Source: Uloborus plumipes
Taxonomy: Eukaryota > Arthropoda > Arachnida > Araneae > Uloboridae
Direction: 5' to 3'
Assembly (NCBI GenBank): GCA_038373865.1
Contig: JAXGGA010003025.1
Coordinates: forward strand, 46,237 to 110,236
DNA length: 64,000 nt
Shown here one piece after another: positions 23,763-37,077 of this stretch. The notes below the pieces were generated by a model. That model saw only the letters and a program-made list of their open reading frames with translations, did not search any database and was not told the DNA's origin. Both the position numbers and the translations under genes were made by a program. Positions within the stretch are counted from its first letter, which is position 1. Each line of letters begins with the position of its first letter.

Positions 23763-24115
23763 CACTAAAAAATGAATGTTGTTTTTACAGTATAATACAG
23801 CTAATTTTATAGTCATAATCCATAAAAATTACTAATTTTATAGTAATAAACTGTAATACTGCCATTTCTGCAGTTTATTACCATGTGTTTTACAGTTTTA
23901 AACTGGAACCTCTGCTGCAAATATTATAAATACTGTTGCTTTTACAGTACAATACATCTAAATTTTACGGCAATAAGTTGTAAAATTTCTAACTTTACAG
24001 TAAGAAACTGTAAAATTGCTAGTTTTACAGTTTATTACTGTGCATTTTACAGTTTTAAATTGCAACCTGGGCTGCAGTATTATATTGTAAAAACAACAGT
24101 TCATTTTTTGCAGTG
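23763..24115. mobile_element. 353-bp MITE with about 33-bp terminal inverted repeats
   Basis: The left end CACTAAAAAATGAATGTTG and the reverse complement of the right end, CACTGCAAAAAATGAACTG, align over about 33 bases through a shared TTTTTACA to TATA. They differ by a two-base gap, a one-base gap and one substitution. The element holds two tandem copies of a 157-bp unit (23778-23934 and 23935 to about 24090). It is full of TTTTACAGT and ACTGTAAA words, so it can fold extensively. CACTR ends are typical of the CMC (CACTA-Mirage-Chapaev) DNA transposons. Both flanks are AA, compatible with a 2-bp target duplication but too short to prove it. No transposase is encoded; the 77-codon open frame inside is incidental. 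Confidence 0.75.
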
Positions 24116-24235
24116 AAGGAGCTGTTTTCCAGATTTATTTATTATTCAGCATTACTTAAGTTTTCACTTAAAAATGGTAAGTCATTTTTAAAAATTTAAA
24201 AGGGAGGAAAATACGATTATAACAAAGCGTTTTTA

Positions 24236-24450
24236 CCAGTTTTGGAAGTAGGAGGGAAACTGACCAATTCCAACAATTTCAATTCCTTTGACCACAAAAT
24301 CTGTTTGATTCCGACTCCGCAGCCTTGGCAGAGCTGGGGACTCAAGAAGGAAATTGACCGACTCCGACTCCTGAAATTTAAATGCTTGCTACTACGACTT
24401 TTATGCCCCAAAATTAGTCCTGTTCGGACTCCACGATTAGGGTCCAAAAA
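24236..24450. repeat. GACTCC-rich interspersed repeat
   Basis: The motif CCGACTCC recurs at 24311 and 24358-24371, with CGGACTCC near 24426. Between these are partial repeats such as AAACTGACCAATTCC and GAAATTGACCGACTCC. It begins about 120 bases after the MITE. Degenerate GACTCC (minus strand GGAGTC) repeats of this style occur in arthropod genomes as far as I recall. Overlapping open frames on both strands (24217-24460) are products of the repeat. Confidence 0.5.
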
Positions 24451-25616
24451 AAGAGGTTAATAGTCGTATTTTGCTACTCAACATTTTAGTCTGATGACCA
24501 CGATTTAGTAGACTATGGTGAAAACTTTGCTTAATCTACTTGAATTATTTTAAAATTACGCCATAGCAAAACATTTTGGTAACTACTATAAAAACAAAGT
24601 TGGGTGCAAAAGACTATTTTTTACATTCTAATTTTGAATCCGCACCTTTGGTTTTTACTACTGAGATTCCGCATTTACTCGTATTATCCCTTTCTTTATT
24701 TCAGTAATAATCAGTTTTTAACTTCAACCATTAAATCCTTTTCGGAGCACAAATGCGCATTGCTCAATTTTAAAGCATTTTGAAATAGTACATTTTAATA
24801 ACAATCATTTGCAAGTCCATTTAAGGAATAGTCATACATCCTTTAATAGTAATAATTATTTCATCTTTGGCAATGAGCATTTCTTTCCTAAAAGAGTACT
24901 TAAATTCTGCGTTTGCTTCGATTTAATGGCAATAAAAAAATTAAAGGGAGAATGCATTAGTTATACGCTGATTTAGATGGCTGATTACATCGTTAGTAAG
25001 ATTGAGTTTTATTAAATGATTTAATTTTCCCATATACAGGATAAAATAGTTTGCTGAAATCCATTGAAATGATTGCTCAATATTGTGCTTAAAAGCATAA
25101 AAGAAAATTGCTCTTTTTCCTTAAGAATGACCATTAGAATAGTTTGGGATCATTCTAACACGGCATAAATTTATTAGAATAAAGGTTTGCCCTTTGTAAA
25201 AATAAAAAAGAAAAACAATTACTGTGATTGAAATATGAGACTATTACCAGTTCCAATAAAATACTTAATAACTCTAAACTCTTTAACGTAATATTTCATG
25301 CAAAAATTTTACTATTTCTTGATGAACTTCACCTGTTGAAACTATACTTATTATGTTTAGATAAAGTATTCTCTTTCTTTTTTTTAAACAAATGCGCTAT
25401 AAAGCAGGTGTTGAACAGATTTAGTACTGAAGAAATTTAATATGAATAGTAGATACGTATTAAATATTTTATTTTCTGTTTTATTTGTTTGATTTCAATT
25501 CGTAAATTTGTTGCATGTAGCAATTAGAACATTCGCTTAGTTCTTTGGAAGTAAAAATCAGATCCTTTTAAATAACAAATAAATATACAACAAACAAAGA
25601 AAAATAAATAAACAGG

Positions 25617-25967
25617 CCAAAGATTGTCTTGTGGGATAAGAAGTGGGACTCGGAATCGGCGGGATCCGGGTTTGGATCAGACGCCGCCAACTATCAATAG
25701 AATACATACTGAGTATATGCTCGTTGAATTCAAGGGTTTGAAAAACATGCGGTCAGTCGCTAGCAGTTAACAACGGTACATTATTGGAGATTTCCTTCCT
25801 CTACTCTCTAAATATGCCTAAATTGTGTAGATGGTGCTGCCATCTAACGATGGCCGAAGTCGAACTCCTCCCTGTTTGGGGGCCTCACTCTCTCGGGAGT
25901 CACCCCACCGTTCACTCGTTTCGCGAAAGGAGCATGTATCTTTTAAATGGTTTTAACAAAAAAAAAT
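25617..25967 (+). mobile_element. Probable tRNA-derived SINE with A tail
   Basis: TGGGATAAGAAGTGG at 25632-25646 resembles an A box and GGTTTGGATCA at 25669-25679 a degenerate B box. Their starts are 37 bases apart, the expected promoter geometry. The body is GC-rich against AT-rich flanks and ends in a nine-base A run. No clear target-site duplication is visible. The 64-codon open frame at 25784-25978 lies inside it and I do not consider it a gene. Confidence 0.5.
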
Positions 25968-25978
25968 ATGTTTCATAG

Positions 25979-28900
25979 AGAATTCTCTGGAGAGAATCTC
26001 ATATTTGTACGCATTCCAAGTTAAAACTTTTTTTTTCTTTAAATAACTCGAGCCCCGATAGTTTTGACAAAATCATTTTAAAAAATTCAGTTCCATTCCT
26101 TACAGCGTTTGAAGGAATATGAACATAAGTCCTGCTTAAGTTTATTAAATGTCCAGTTCCAAGAAATCATAGTAAAGATTTCGCATATTAAGTAAGGCAG
26201 ACGAGATACGGTACCAGTTAAATAGTAAATTCCCTTTTATTATTTGAAATATGGAAACAATTAAGTAAAAAACTCTTTTCTACTCGAAATGTTTTGCAAA
26301 AACAATAATAATACTAAACAAACAAAATGCGAGTTTCCATTAAAATAGAAAAACGATGATTAATTTTGGCATTTCTATAATTACAGACGATGTGCAAATA
26401 AACTATGCTTGGTATGGATCTAATGTACCATAACAGCTACTGGGAAATCCTGACAAATTCTTATACTTAAAAGAGAAAAAAACTCTTTGATAGAGACTTT
26501 AATCATTACATACCATTCACTGCATCTCCTTTACGTCCTTCATTGTTGATTAAGAAAGCGAACAACGGAACCATCCATAAAGGGAAATCCGGGATTAGAT
26601 GTCCATGAAAACGTGAAATAATTACAACCAAAATTATTGTTGATATCTAGTTAGAAGCTGGACGTAGAAATTTCTAAACTACTAGATTTAATCCACGATG
26701 AAAGAAAAATGTGACAAAAGGGCACAAGCCATGGAGTTCTTTGAGAGCAACACACACGGAATCCAAATTAAGGACAGAATGGGTAGTAGGAAACGGACAC
26801 CTATCTTGACATTTTCTTATCTTTGTTTTTTCACGAATGACAAATTTCTCATCAAGCCGTTCCACACGGTGATTGGTAAGCATATGCTAATATTTCATTA
26901 TTCCCAGACCAATAGTAATGTCGCTATTCTTTTAGAGGCGGAGTTGAAAACTTCACGCATCTGCGATCTCAACTTTTTTTTCTCCAAAACATATGTCTGC
27001 GTCAGCCCACTCGAGCTCCCTCTGGGAAGCTCCACACAGTAACATATAAACCTTAATGAAAAAGTCTTCGGCGAAAGAAAAACAAACTCGATGTTTCTTT
27101 TAGAACCTTATCGTCGCATCGGAGGCCTCTGATGGGGGAATCCAAACTGTTCATAAATTGTAACACATATCAAAGTATAATGCGATTTCTCCAAGGCTGA
27201 TCAAGTTGTGATAATGGACTAAACATCATTACAACCATCCGTCACATTGAAAACAGGTTCGAAGCCACTACAAGGTATTGTAACTGATGGCAATTACGAC
27301 CGTGATCTATAAAATAAATTACGGCAGCGATTTTTGAATTCTAGACCCAAAGGTCGTTTTATAGCAGAAGCCATATGTATTCAAGATTGAGATTGCAGGC
27401 GGTATGCTAATCGGCAAGCGACAAAATAAAAGCCACATTTTTCGTTTCTTTTTTATTTTTCTCTCTCCATCTCCCCCACCCCTTTTTTTTCGTACTCTGG
27501 CTTGTCAGTTAGTGAAAGCTAATGAATGCGGGGTAAAGAAAAACTAGACAAACACTGAAGGAAAAACATTTGACGTTGTTTTATGAACGTCTTTTTCAAC
27601 TATTATTTCAAAATAATGATTAAGTGAAAAAAATTTAAAATCCATAAAGATTAGGCCTGCAAGTATCTCAGTGATACGAACCTTTCATCCATTTATTAAG
27701 ATGGGAAAGATAGCACACTGTAAGTAAACATCCTGAAAAAGAAAGCTAATCTCAGAATAAAAACAATTTGATCACTTTAATTTACTAACTATACAGAGAA
27801 CTAGATTTATTGTATTGACATCTTCTACATGTATTTTATCACATTTAAATAAATAATCTGTTTATGTACAAGTTTAAGAGGTAGGCAACAAAAGTTTTAA
27901 GTTTATAGGTTAATAGAGTGATGCTGAAAACTAAAAGTTTGTCCAGGACACTTAAGCGGGATTGCGCTCATTATTTAAGGTTTGGCCAAGTTTTGTCATG
28001 AAAAACAATCAAAATATTAGTCTAAATCTATCAAATAATTTGCTAACATTTGAAAATAGTGAAAACAACAATAAAAACTAATTATCAGCAATAGCTAAGC
28101 ATTCAATTTGCACAGGTGATCAAAAAAACAATATTAAGTGCGATATTAGGAAATATTATATTTGCTATTTTATTCAGATATGCTTAAAAACTAAAAAGTT
28201 TCTTGCAAAAACTTGTAAGTATACATTTAAGTACTAGAAATTAATTAAATTATAAGTATCCATATTGGCACAATCCAGAATTAACTTTAAATTTACCGAA
28301 ATTCTTATTTTTAACTCACTTCATTCCTTTTATCTTAGTCATTTTCTGAGTGTATTGAATACGAGTTGGTATGTATATTTAAGCAAAAATGAGCTTGACT
28401 TTTCAAAAATGTAAGTTTAATATCATCAATGCAATCAAAGTAATGTCCTTTTTTTTGGTTATAGTACTGTGTGAAAAACAAACGTTATAAGAAACACTCA
28501 ATATTTTGAATTGAGTGTTAATGCTGCATAAAATAATAATAAGAAAAATTAATACAACTAAAAATGATTACTATCATTAATAAATTAATAATAATAAATA
28601 TCAAAATACTAATACATAATAATAATAATACGAAATTTTTTCGAAGCAAAGACATGTTTAATTCCGGAAATTAATATGAACATTCCATTTAGATGCTTTG
28701 GCAAGCGTTAAATAAAAAAAACATTTAATCTTCACCATAATTTGAGTTTTTTATGCACAAGTTACAACACATCTTCTCTGGGATCGCTTTTTAAAATGCA
28801 ACAATGTAAATTAGTGTTCGAAAAAGATTCTATATCAGTTACTGAAGAGAGAAAATGCTTTATTTTATAGTCGGCTCAACCGAAAATAATACGGAAAAAC

Positions 28901-29508
28901 AAAGCGCTGCGTCAAAAAATTAGATTACTTACATTTGTCTCTTGTAATCGTTATTAATTTTATACAGCCCTAACTTTTTTGTTAGTATCCTTTCAGCAAG
29001 TATGTAATTATCAGTGTTGAAGTAAAATAGTTACGCCTAAGTAAAAAAAAGAGTATTACGAATTAAACAAATAAAAGCCTTGAATGAATAAAGAAACCGA
29101 TGTTGGTATGCTGAATGTGAAAGAAAAGAAAAAGATTGCAATCATTATCCAGTTGTGTAGCTAAAGCTTTATAAGCCAAAAAAATCCCATTCAAATGCTA
29201 TCGCATTGATCTATAACCTACCTAAACGTGAAATTTAATTCTTCATCTGAACGGAAAATATCGATCAAATCAGCTAGCGCGATCAATCATTAAAATATGT
29301 CGATTCTTCACAATGAGAAAGCGATCTATTATCGTTTTTAGTGGCGCTAGAGACGCGAATTAGTTAACTCTTTAAAATTCTTTCGCGTTAACCGTCCCTC
29401 CCCAAACAAGATCGGTCTTTTGAGCAAGTATCTTTTCTTCATTCGCTTCTTTTTTTGGAAATGGAAATTAGTGGGTGATTTTTGAACGAGCACATCCGCA
29501 CTGATTTA
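25979..29508. other. AT-rich non-coding DNA
   Basis: No gene is recognised. The 114-codon plus frame at 26698-27042 has an antisense partner at 26674-26883 and no known domain. A pyrimidine-rich tract runs from about 27446 to 27490. Around 29.24-29.41 kb composition rises, with ATCGATC, ATCAATCA (29282-29289, the word bound by PBC/Hox pairs) and TAGCGCG motifs. That could be a regulatory patch but has no defined limits. Confidence 0.6.
28493..28519. repeat. Hairpin, 10-bp perfect stem
   Basis: AACACTCAAT pairs with ATTGAGTGTT across a 7-nt loop. No terminator-like T run follows. Confidence 0.7.
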
Positions 29509-29851
29509 CGTTCAAAAGATGCAGCGCTCAGGGAATGTGTGCATTGAAGTCGATGAACCACTCGTGAATCATTCTTGGCTGCTCATTTTTCTTTTATTAA
29601 TATATTTATTTTTCAATACTTTTCTGCCCTCGTATTCTTTTCACCAGTATTAAGTTATAATTACTTGTTTTTTTAACATTTGCAATGTTTACGTTTAAAA
29701 CACGCAGATCTCAGGAAATGTGTGCTTTGCTTGAAGTCGATGAACCAGTCCTAAATAATTTTGTCTGCTCATTTTTCTTTTACTAATGTATTTATTTTTC
29801 AACCAGCATTAAATAAAAATTAGTTGCTTTTTAAACATTTGCAATGTTCAT
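29509..29851. repeat. Tandem duplication, 182 and 161 bp
   Basis: Copy 1 (29509-29690) and copy 2 (29691-29851) share ACGTTCAAAA/ACGTTTAAAA, GGGAATGTGTGC/GGAAATGTGTGC, GAAGTCGATGAACCA, CTGCTCATTTTTCTTTTA, TATTTATTTTTCAA, CCAGTATTAA/CCAGCATTAA and ACATTTGCAATGTT. Copy 2 lacks about 20 bases of the middle. No coding frame is preserved. Confidence 0.9.
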
Positions 29852-32800
29852 AAATTACTTATTTTGTAAAATATTAAAGTAGTGTACGCATTGCAAGTAT
29901 TTTTTGATGAAATTGCATATATCTTATACGACTTTGCTTAATTACCTCAATTCAAACATTTCAGCTTCCTGATACGATCGCGAAAAAAGAGAAAGAATAA
30001 TACACTCGGTAGTAGGCTGAACGCTCTACGCTGAAACAAATGTATATGATTGTTTCCTTCATAACTTGAGATCTTTTAGAGAAATACAAATAAAAACATT
30101 CACGCTTCATACCTCCGTCGCTTATTTTCCTTAGTAACCACGCCTGCGGCTATTGGAGGAACGGATGAAAAGTAATATCTTCGTTTCATACAAAGAAGTA
30201 CTGTTTTCTTTTCCAAATAATGGCAAATCATACGTACCCTACAGGCATTGTTTTATTCTTTGACGTTTGAAACATGTAGATATTATGTTCAACAATGAAA
30301 AAGAGTGAGTTTACATGTTAATTAAATTTTGATAAAGAGGTAAGTGCGAAGCTTTGTATTTCTGCTAAATTGTAGATTTTTTATGCTAAATATTTGGGGT
30401 GTAGATGAAGTTGAAATGTTCTAGAAGCAAATATTTTACTTGATACATTCTCGCAGGTGCCAATACATGATATGCATACACATATATTTAAATGTGTAAT
30501 TTAATTATTTACTGGACTTTGATATATATTAAACACCTTAAGGTATTTGACGAGATATCTTCTCTATTTAACATGTAATTCTGGGACTGCCCAATCGCTG
30601 GGTGGTTGCATCATAACATACAATACCCCATTCTGGCGCGGAAAGTTAAAGCGCAATATCTGGAAATTTTTATTTACATTCATTTCATTTAATTTTTATT
30701 ATATTATGTATTTGATTTTTACTATATTACGTATTATGTATTTGATTATTTTTTATTTTTGTATTTATTTCGCATTTTTAACATCTATTGTTCAAGCTTT
30801 ATTGTATAAGCTTGCTTCGTTGTTTTCCGCTGAAAATAAAGCACAAAATAAAATTTAGTGGGGAATCCAAAATGTGTTTCTTCAATTATTTCAAAAACTC
30901 ATTTCTGCAGATACTGTGGAAGTGATACTGCAAATGCCTTACCACGCTAATATTATCAGCGAACAAAATGTGAACTAATATTTAACATTACTCTTGTATT
31001 CTATCATTTTGGAGTAGCACGAAAGGTCTGTTCTGGCTTAATGTCTAGCTCAAATACAGTTTTACTGCCAAGCTATACATTATTCATGAACTTTCTGATC
31101 AAATTCCTTTCTATCATGATATGACACGTCAAAGAACATTCCATTCAACATTTTACTACAGCTTATTATGTTGATGTTAGCACACTGTGACGCCATATCA
31201 CCCAACTATGTGCAGTTCCAAAACCTTTGCAGTTAGACATCAACCCATTCCCCTTACATGCCAACAAAAATCCCCACGACAAGAAACTACTACTTAGGAC
31301 AGTACGTGAGGCTAGAAAAATACAGGTATCAATAATGACTTCGTCTAGATACAACGTTTTCTGCTTTCATATACATTTGTCTTCATTAACAGCATGGGTA
31401 CTTTCCGACCTCTGGGGTCGCATAGCAGCAACTCCCCTCTATATAACTCTGACCCAAGGGTATTAGACAGTTAACTCCACATTAAAGATCAATCCCCTCG
31501 TCTAAGTAATCCTAGAATAAAGTCTGCAGAAAGAAAATTACTTCTTATTTATGTGGAGCCCCCCAACTTGCTGTCCTGGTTTCCCGGGTTCAGCAGAAAA
31601 AATCGCCAACAACCAGGAAATTCAATGGTCCTCATCAGAAAATGTAACCTGCATATGATTTTTTAAAAAGAGACATGAGTCCTCCTAGTATCTAAACCAA
31701 AATTCTGTAAGTATTTATTTATTTATTATTTAAGTTCAAAGTTAGATAGAAAAGAAACTCTTTGAGTGAATATGTACCACATTAGGTTGTAAAAAGAAAG
31801 AAGTAGATTTAAATATAACGGAATATTTTTTAAAATCTCCAAATTCATGATCTAAAACCAGGTAAGTCATTTTTTTGAGTATTTTGTAACTAGGTACAAA
31901 ATTTTCAGGAGTTAGATGTTTTGTTGTTTACTCAAATATAAAAACAGCTTGCATAATTTCAGATTGACTGAATTCAATTATGTAGGTACGGTTTTTTTTT
32001 TATTAGTGAATACTTTATTTTTAATGAAACTTCTAAACATTATCATCAGAAAGGTATCGTTTGCGGAACTATACTTTAAAAAGCAACGTTTTCAGTCCAT
32101 AAAATGTAATTTTTCGTAAAACAACTCCAACATACCACGTATTGTTTAAATTTTACATCCGCCGGAAGGTGTCCAAACACATATAGATTAGTCATTGTCT
32201 TTTTATTGTAGAATCTATAACTAACATGAATAAGTACCATATCTCACGAAACAAAAGAAGCGTGACATAGCTAAATAAAATTTAATTCTTTGTATCAGAA
32301 TTATTAAGCCACTAATTCACGATAAATGATATTGAGTGACTCAAGCAAGATCAAACTTTTGCAAGTAAAAGATAATAGTAACAAAGTAATAGTGAAAGAG
32401 CCGAAATTTGGATAAAAGTTCCGAAAGAACATAATAAAATGAATAGAAACAATAAAAAAAGACTGGAGATAAAAATAGACCACTAAGAGAAAGACCCATG
32501 CATTTTTAATGTCATGTAAGCTAATTCCTTAGATGGCACGCGAGACGTTGTTAAGGTTTTATAGCTCTTGTTTCTACAGAAAATCCATTAGAAATTGAGA
32601 TATTATATAATCTAAGAATTGCTAGATGCCTGTCTGATGAACAGACTTGTTTTGAGGCAAGCAGGCGTAGTTTTATTGTTACAAACACAAAATGAGTATG
32701 TCATTAAATAAACGAAGATTGAAGTTGATCAACCCCATTTTGTTAGTTGCTCATTATTTGCATTCATATGAATTCAAGAAGTTAAATAAAAATAAGATAA

Positions 32801-33335
32801 AGATAAAAAATTAAGTGATACTATTTAAGCGAATTCATTTGGGCATTTGCCCACATGTGTAGTCGAAGCAATTCGTTTTGAAGTTAAGTTGTAAATTTGT
32901 TTTGTGTTTGATTGAAAAAAAAAAAAGCGCTATAAAAATTACTGCTTTCTAAAATTTAAAGTACAAGAATCTTGTTTCTAGTACAGTCAGCTACTGCTCT
33001 TGGAAAAATATTGAATTTTACACGTAAAACCGCATATTATTCTTCAAAAATTAGGTTTGTTAAAATTTATTCGAGTCGAACCACCTGTTTTATTAACGTT
33101 ATAAAGGATTTCTCAGTAAATTTATGTAACTGTTAATAACTAAATACAAAAGTGTGCAAAGAATTAAATATGTAGCCGAAGTAAATTGCCCTAATAGTTA
33201 CGTTTAATAAAAAATATTATATACGAATTTGTCTGCTCGTTAAAAATTCAGCGAAGTGAAACCAGATAGACGGATCGACCGACCTATCTGCAGTACTTCT
33301 GTAATTTTTTCATCACTAATATCATGCACCATTTA

Positions 33336-33370
33336 AAATTGCATTCACTGTCTGAAATTGCATTCACTGT
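33336..33370 (+). repeat. 19-bp tandem direct repeat
   Basis: AAATTGCATTCACTGT occurs at 33336 and again at 33355, a perfect 16-base match at a 19-base offset. Confidence 0.9.
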
Positions 33371-35276
33371 TATTTTACGTAAGATTTAGCAAATTTTAAT
33401 GTTAATATTTTTCTTCTTTTCCTATCTATTTTATATATCTATTCATTATTTTTGAATTGGTACTTGTAATGAAAACTTCTGAAACAAAAATATGCACAAA
33501 AGTTATCGGTAATAAACCATCACTGCAAGATTTCGCACGATTTTTAATGAAACTTACGTAATTCTATCATTACTTCGGAACATGCATTTATGAACTAAAA
33601 AATTTAATATTCATGTTCCAATTAAGTATCCCAGTACTCTCCCTCTGATTTGAACTGTTATTTTTAAAAAGGTATATAAATAAGTAATGTATGTCAACTT
33701 GCTAATAATATAATTAAAAGTAATTATTAAAAATTTCGAAGATAAACTTATCTACACCCAAAATTTTTAATGTCATTCTTTTTGAGATTTGGAAATATTT
33801 TCCTGACAAAGGAAAATTACGTTTGGAGAAAAAAATGTCATTCTTAAGACATGTCATCGAAAACATTAGAGGTAATTAAGCTTAAATTTGGGTCCTAGAA
33901 AGTTGTTCTAATAGAATTTTATAATTACCATAAAGGAAACATTTTCATACAATCAATATCGTTTAACACTGCTAATGAACATAAAATTATCTTTAAAAGC
34001 TTTCATAATTTCAATTATGAATATTCATACGAACTGATGAAAACAGAAATATAAATTGAACAATTATAATGCAAAAATGATTGTACGAGAAATGGTCCGG
34101 AAACTTAATAAACACTTTAACAAGACTACTAAGTTAATTAGGCATGCTGTTAGTACTTGACTAATCCTCTACAATACTTGGAAGAGGAAACGGAGTTTCC
34201 GCCTCCATACGATTTTCATTGTTAATTCCAACAATATCCTCAGATAAAACAATTATGTAAATTGAAACATTTGAAGACATAATCCAGTTAAAGTAATTTA
34301 TTTAAGTAACAGGAATTTCAGATTTTAAAAGAGCTTTTTTAAGAATATTAAAGCACATTCTTTTGTGTTAAATTATCGGAAATTACTTGGAAAGTTGTTT
34401 AGAGAAAAAAGGAAAGCAGTTATATTACAGAAAATTTTATCAAGCTAAATATCAAGCATCATTAAGACGCGAGTTAATTGTCTGCATTTAATTAAGCAGT
34501 TAAAAACGTTATACTAGTAGTTGAAAGCTACTATGAATTACTTTTGCATTAAGGAATTTTACATGCTGGTCTAAACATTTAAATGGATTCTTCTCGTTTA
34601 GTCATTAAAGTAGGAGCTGAACGCATTATTATCACTTATTTGACGGTTAATTTTTCAAAATATGTTCCTCTATCGGTCGCGCAACAATGTAGGACTTCAG
34701 ATTAAAAGTGATTAATATGTCAATTGGTTTATGTTTTCAAACACAATGTGTGAAATTTGCAATATCAGACACAATATTTTTCAAAATTTATTGCACGGTG
34801 GGTTATAGATATAATAAGCAAAATTAAAAGGTCAGGTTTGGAGAAACTAGCAGTTGCAATTCTACACTAGTGATTACATTTCACCAATGTAAGGACGAAG
34901 GCTTTCTAGCTTAAGCTTTGAGGTTATTTAAAATATTTCTCGTAGCAAAATTTTGTGACTGCCATTTAAATTCAGACGAAAAAAAAATCGTTTTTTAGTA
35001 CATATATTTTATAAACAGTAAACATATTTTGTACTCTTTTAAAGTGACTATTTAGTATAAATATTGCACTGCAGAGGTTTTCTGTTTTAGTACACTATGA
35101 TAAGGGCATTTAATTATACATTTTTACGTTATATCTAATAGAAAGAAAACAGAACAAAGTAGTTAGTTTGTTAAATTACACTGAAATAAAAGAAAAAGTT
35201 AAGTATATATGAATAATAAATGGAGCAAAGCGTAGCGTAATTCAGAGTAAAAAAAAAAGTAAGTGCACATTTTAAT

Positions 35277-35311
35277 TTTAGTTTTAAAGCTCCACTTTAG
35301 TTTTAAAGCTC
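35277..35311 (+). repeat. 19-bp tandem direct repeat
   Basis: TTTAGTTTTAAAGCTC occurs twice at a 19-base offset (GTTTTAAAGCTC at 35281 and 35300). The period equals that of the unrelated repeat near 33.34 kb. Confidence 0.9.
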
Positions 35312-35574
35312 AAGACCGATAACAGTTCCAATAAATTATATTTCAAAGAACAACCCAGACCAAAACTGTCTATTGTCAACTTTCTTTTTTTATTGGCATA
35401 AAAGATGGACTATCACACATCCACACAAGTCCGTAAACTTGATTGTCTTTAGATGAAAAGCCAAAATTCAACCGAAAAGCGTAAGGCAGAAAACAAATAA
35501 AAATATCTTATTACATTCCTAGTACTTTACGTTTCTTCTTACGGATTTTGCCCTCCTAATCTAAAAACAGACCT

Positions 35575-35812
35575 CGACACACCCCAGGATCCAATTGAAG
35601 GCAAGATCCCTTATGATGTCCCTTCTCCCGGGACTTCGGCTCAACGAAGAACGAACTCGCCCCTCGGGAAAGGGGCCGAAAGTGGGCCGACAACCGTTAT
35701 GCCACTACGAGGCCCTCTTCGTATTCTCTCGGGTACTATCGTCCACATTCGCACACAGGTCTTCGTGTCATTTCGGGAAAATGGAGAAACGCAAAGGGGT
35801 GAGTATTTGTTA
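35575..35812. other. GC-rich island, unclassified
   Basis: About 240 bases of markedly higher GC and CpG than the flanks. Two overlapping plus-strand open frames (35595-35813 and 35699-35899) lie here. Neither product is recognisable, and the second ends in a run of Phe from T-rich DNA. Candidates are an unannotated first exon with promoter, a repeat fragment or an isolated CpG-rich regulatory element. Confidence 0.4.
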
Positions 35813-37060
35813 AAAGCTACACTGTGTAGATCACATCAGAGCCAGAACAGCAAAGGGGTTAACTATTTATTATTTTTTTTTTATTTTTTTTCCCCTTAAT
35901 AAGTAAAGAACCCGATATCAAACAATTTCAAGAAAGTTCCATCACTTAGGTACAAATTTTCACGATTAAGGAGTGAAATTTTTTTTAGCAAAATCGAAAC
36001 TTCGTAAAACAAAAAAGATCTATTGCTAAACACACGTGTATTAACCAATATTATTAAATAGTTCATATTTTTTATAATTTACACAGATTGGATGTATTTT
36101 AAACGGATATTTGCCTTAGAAAGCAATAGTAAAGATAAAGCAACCCAATAATAAAGTAAACACCCCTCCGCTCCCCGCTCCACTGTCAGGTTTTTTTTAA
36201 TGTATTTTAAAAATAAGCTTGATTTAAGTTGACATTTAATTGGTTTGCAAAACATACACAACGAATACTTTCAATTCGCTTACGATTATTGCTTGCGTTT
36301 ACGCAAAGAGTTTCAAATTTATTTTTTCGGGGAAAAAAATAAATAGTACAGTAGCAACATATTTACTTTTTATTTTAAATGAGTTATTCAGTTCAAAAGC
36401 CATTTCAATATTCTAAAAAACTTATTAAAAACTCTTCCTTTTATTTTAATTTAGACATATAACAATAGCCGAGGCTGCATCAAACAAGGAACCTAAAAGA
36501 AAACTATTCATCTTAATTTTTTTATACCTTTCTTCACCAAACTAATAAATTAATTTGTTCGTCAGAAATCAAACTTTCAGGGAGAGCTTATTAGAGAAAA
36601 ATAACAAAAATAAAAAACATCAGGAGTTTTCATAACTTATACAGAATTAGCTTTATTGAATTAACACTGTATTTACATTCTATTGTTATTAAGGAAATAT
36701 ATACAACACTCCAGAAAAAAACAAAACGCACAATACTCATAATCAAAGATGAAAATTAAAAGGTCTTTCGTCAAACACGAGATTTTTAAATCCGAAATAT
36801 AATTAATATTATTCAGTTCAACACTATTTACATTCGATTATCAATAAGTAAGTGTTAGTACCTAAAAAGAAATCTGAAATTAGATTAAGAGAAACTGAAT
36901 TAAAACCTCGCAAAGGAATTTTTTTTAAGTAGCATAATTATATTATTCAGATCGCTATTTGATTTTTGGAGCGAAGAAAGAATGAAAAAATATTTCTAAA
37001 AGTGATATGATAAATAAAATATTTGTTTAATAGAAATTAATGATTAGGAGTGTGTAAGAG

Positions 37061-37077
37061 TTTTTTTTTTTTTTTTC
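37061..37077 (+). repeat. T-rich homopolymer, about 17 T
   Basis: A plain T run, one of several of similar size in this segment. Confidence 0.85.

Noticed and set aside
26698..27042. 114-codon plus frame with several Cys
   Set aside because: No family recognised, an antisense frame overlaps it, and no splice or promoter context supports it.
27257..27267. GGTTCGAAGCC, an exact match to the tRNA B-box consensus
   Set aside because: No acceptable A box at normal distance, no cloverleaf pairing and no T run; a single 11-base match is not enough for a tRNA or SINE call.
33336..35311. The 19-bp direct repeats as the start of a CRISPR-like array
   Set aside because: Only two copies at each site, different sequences, no regular spacers, and the DNA is clearly from an animal nuclear genome.
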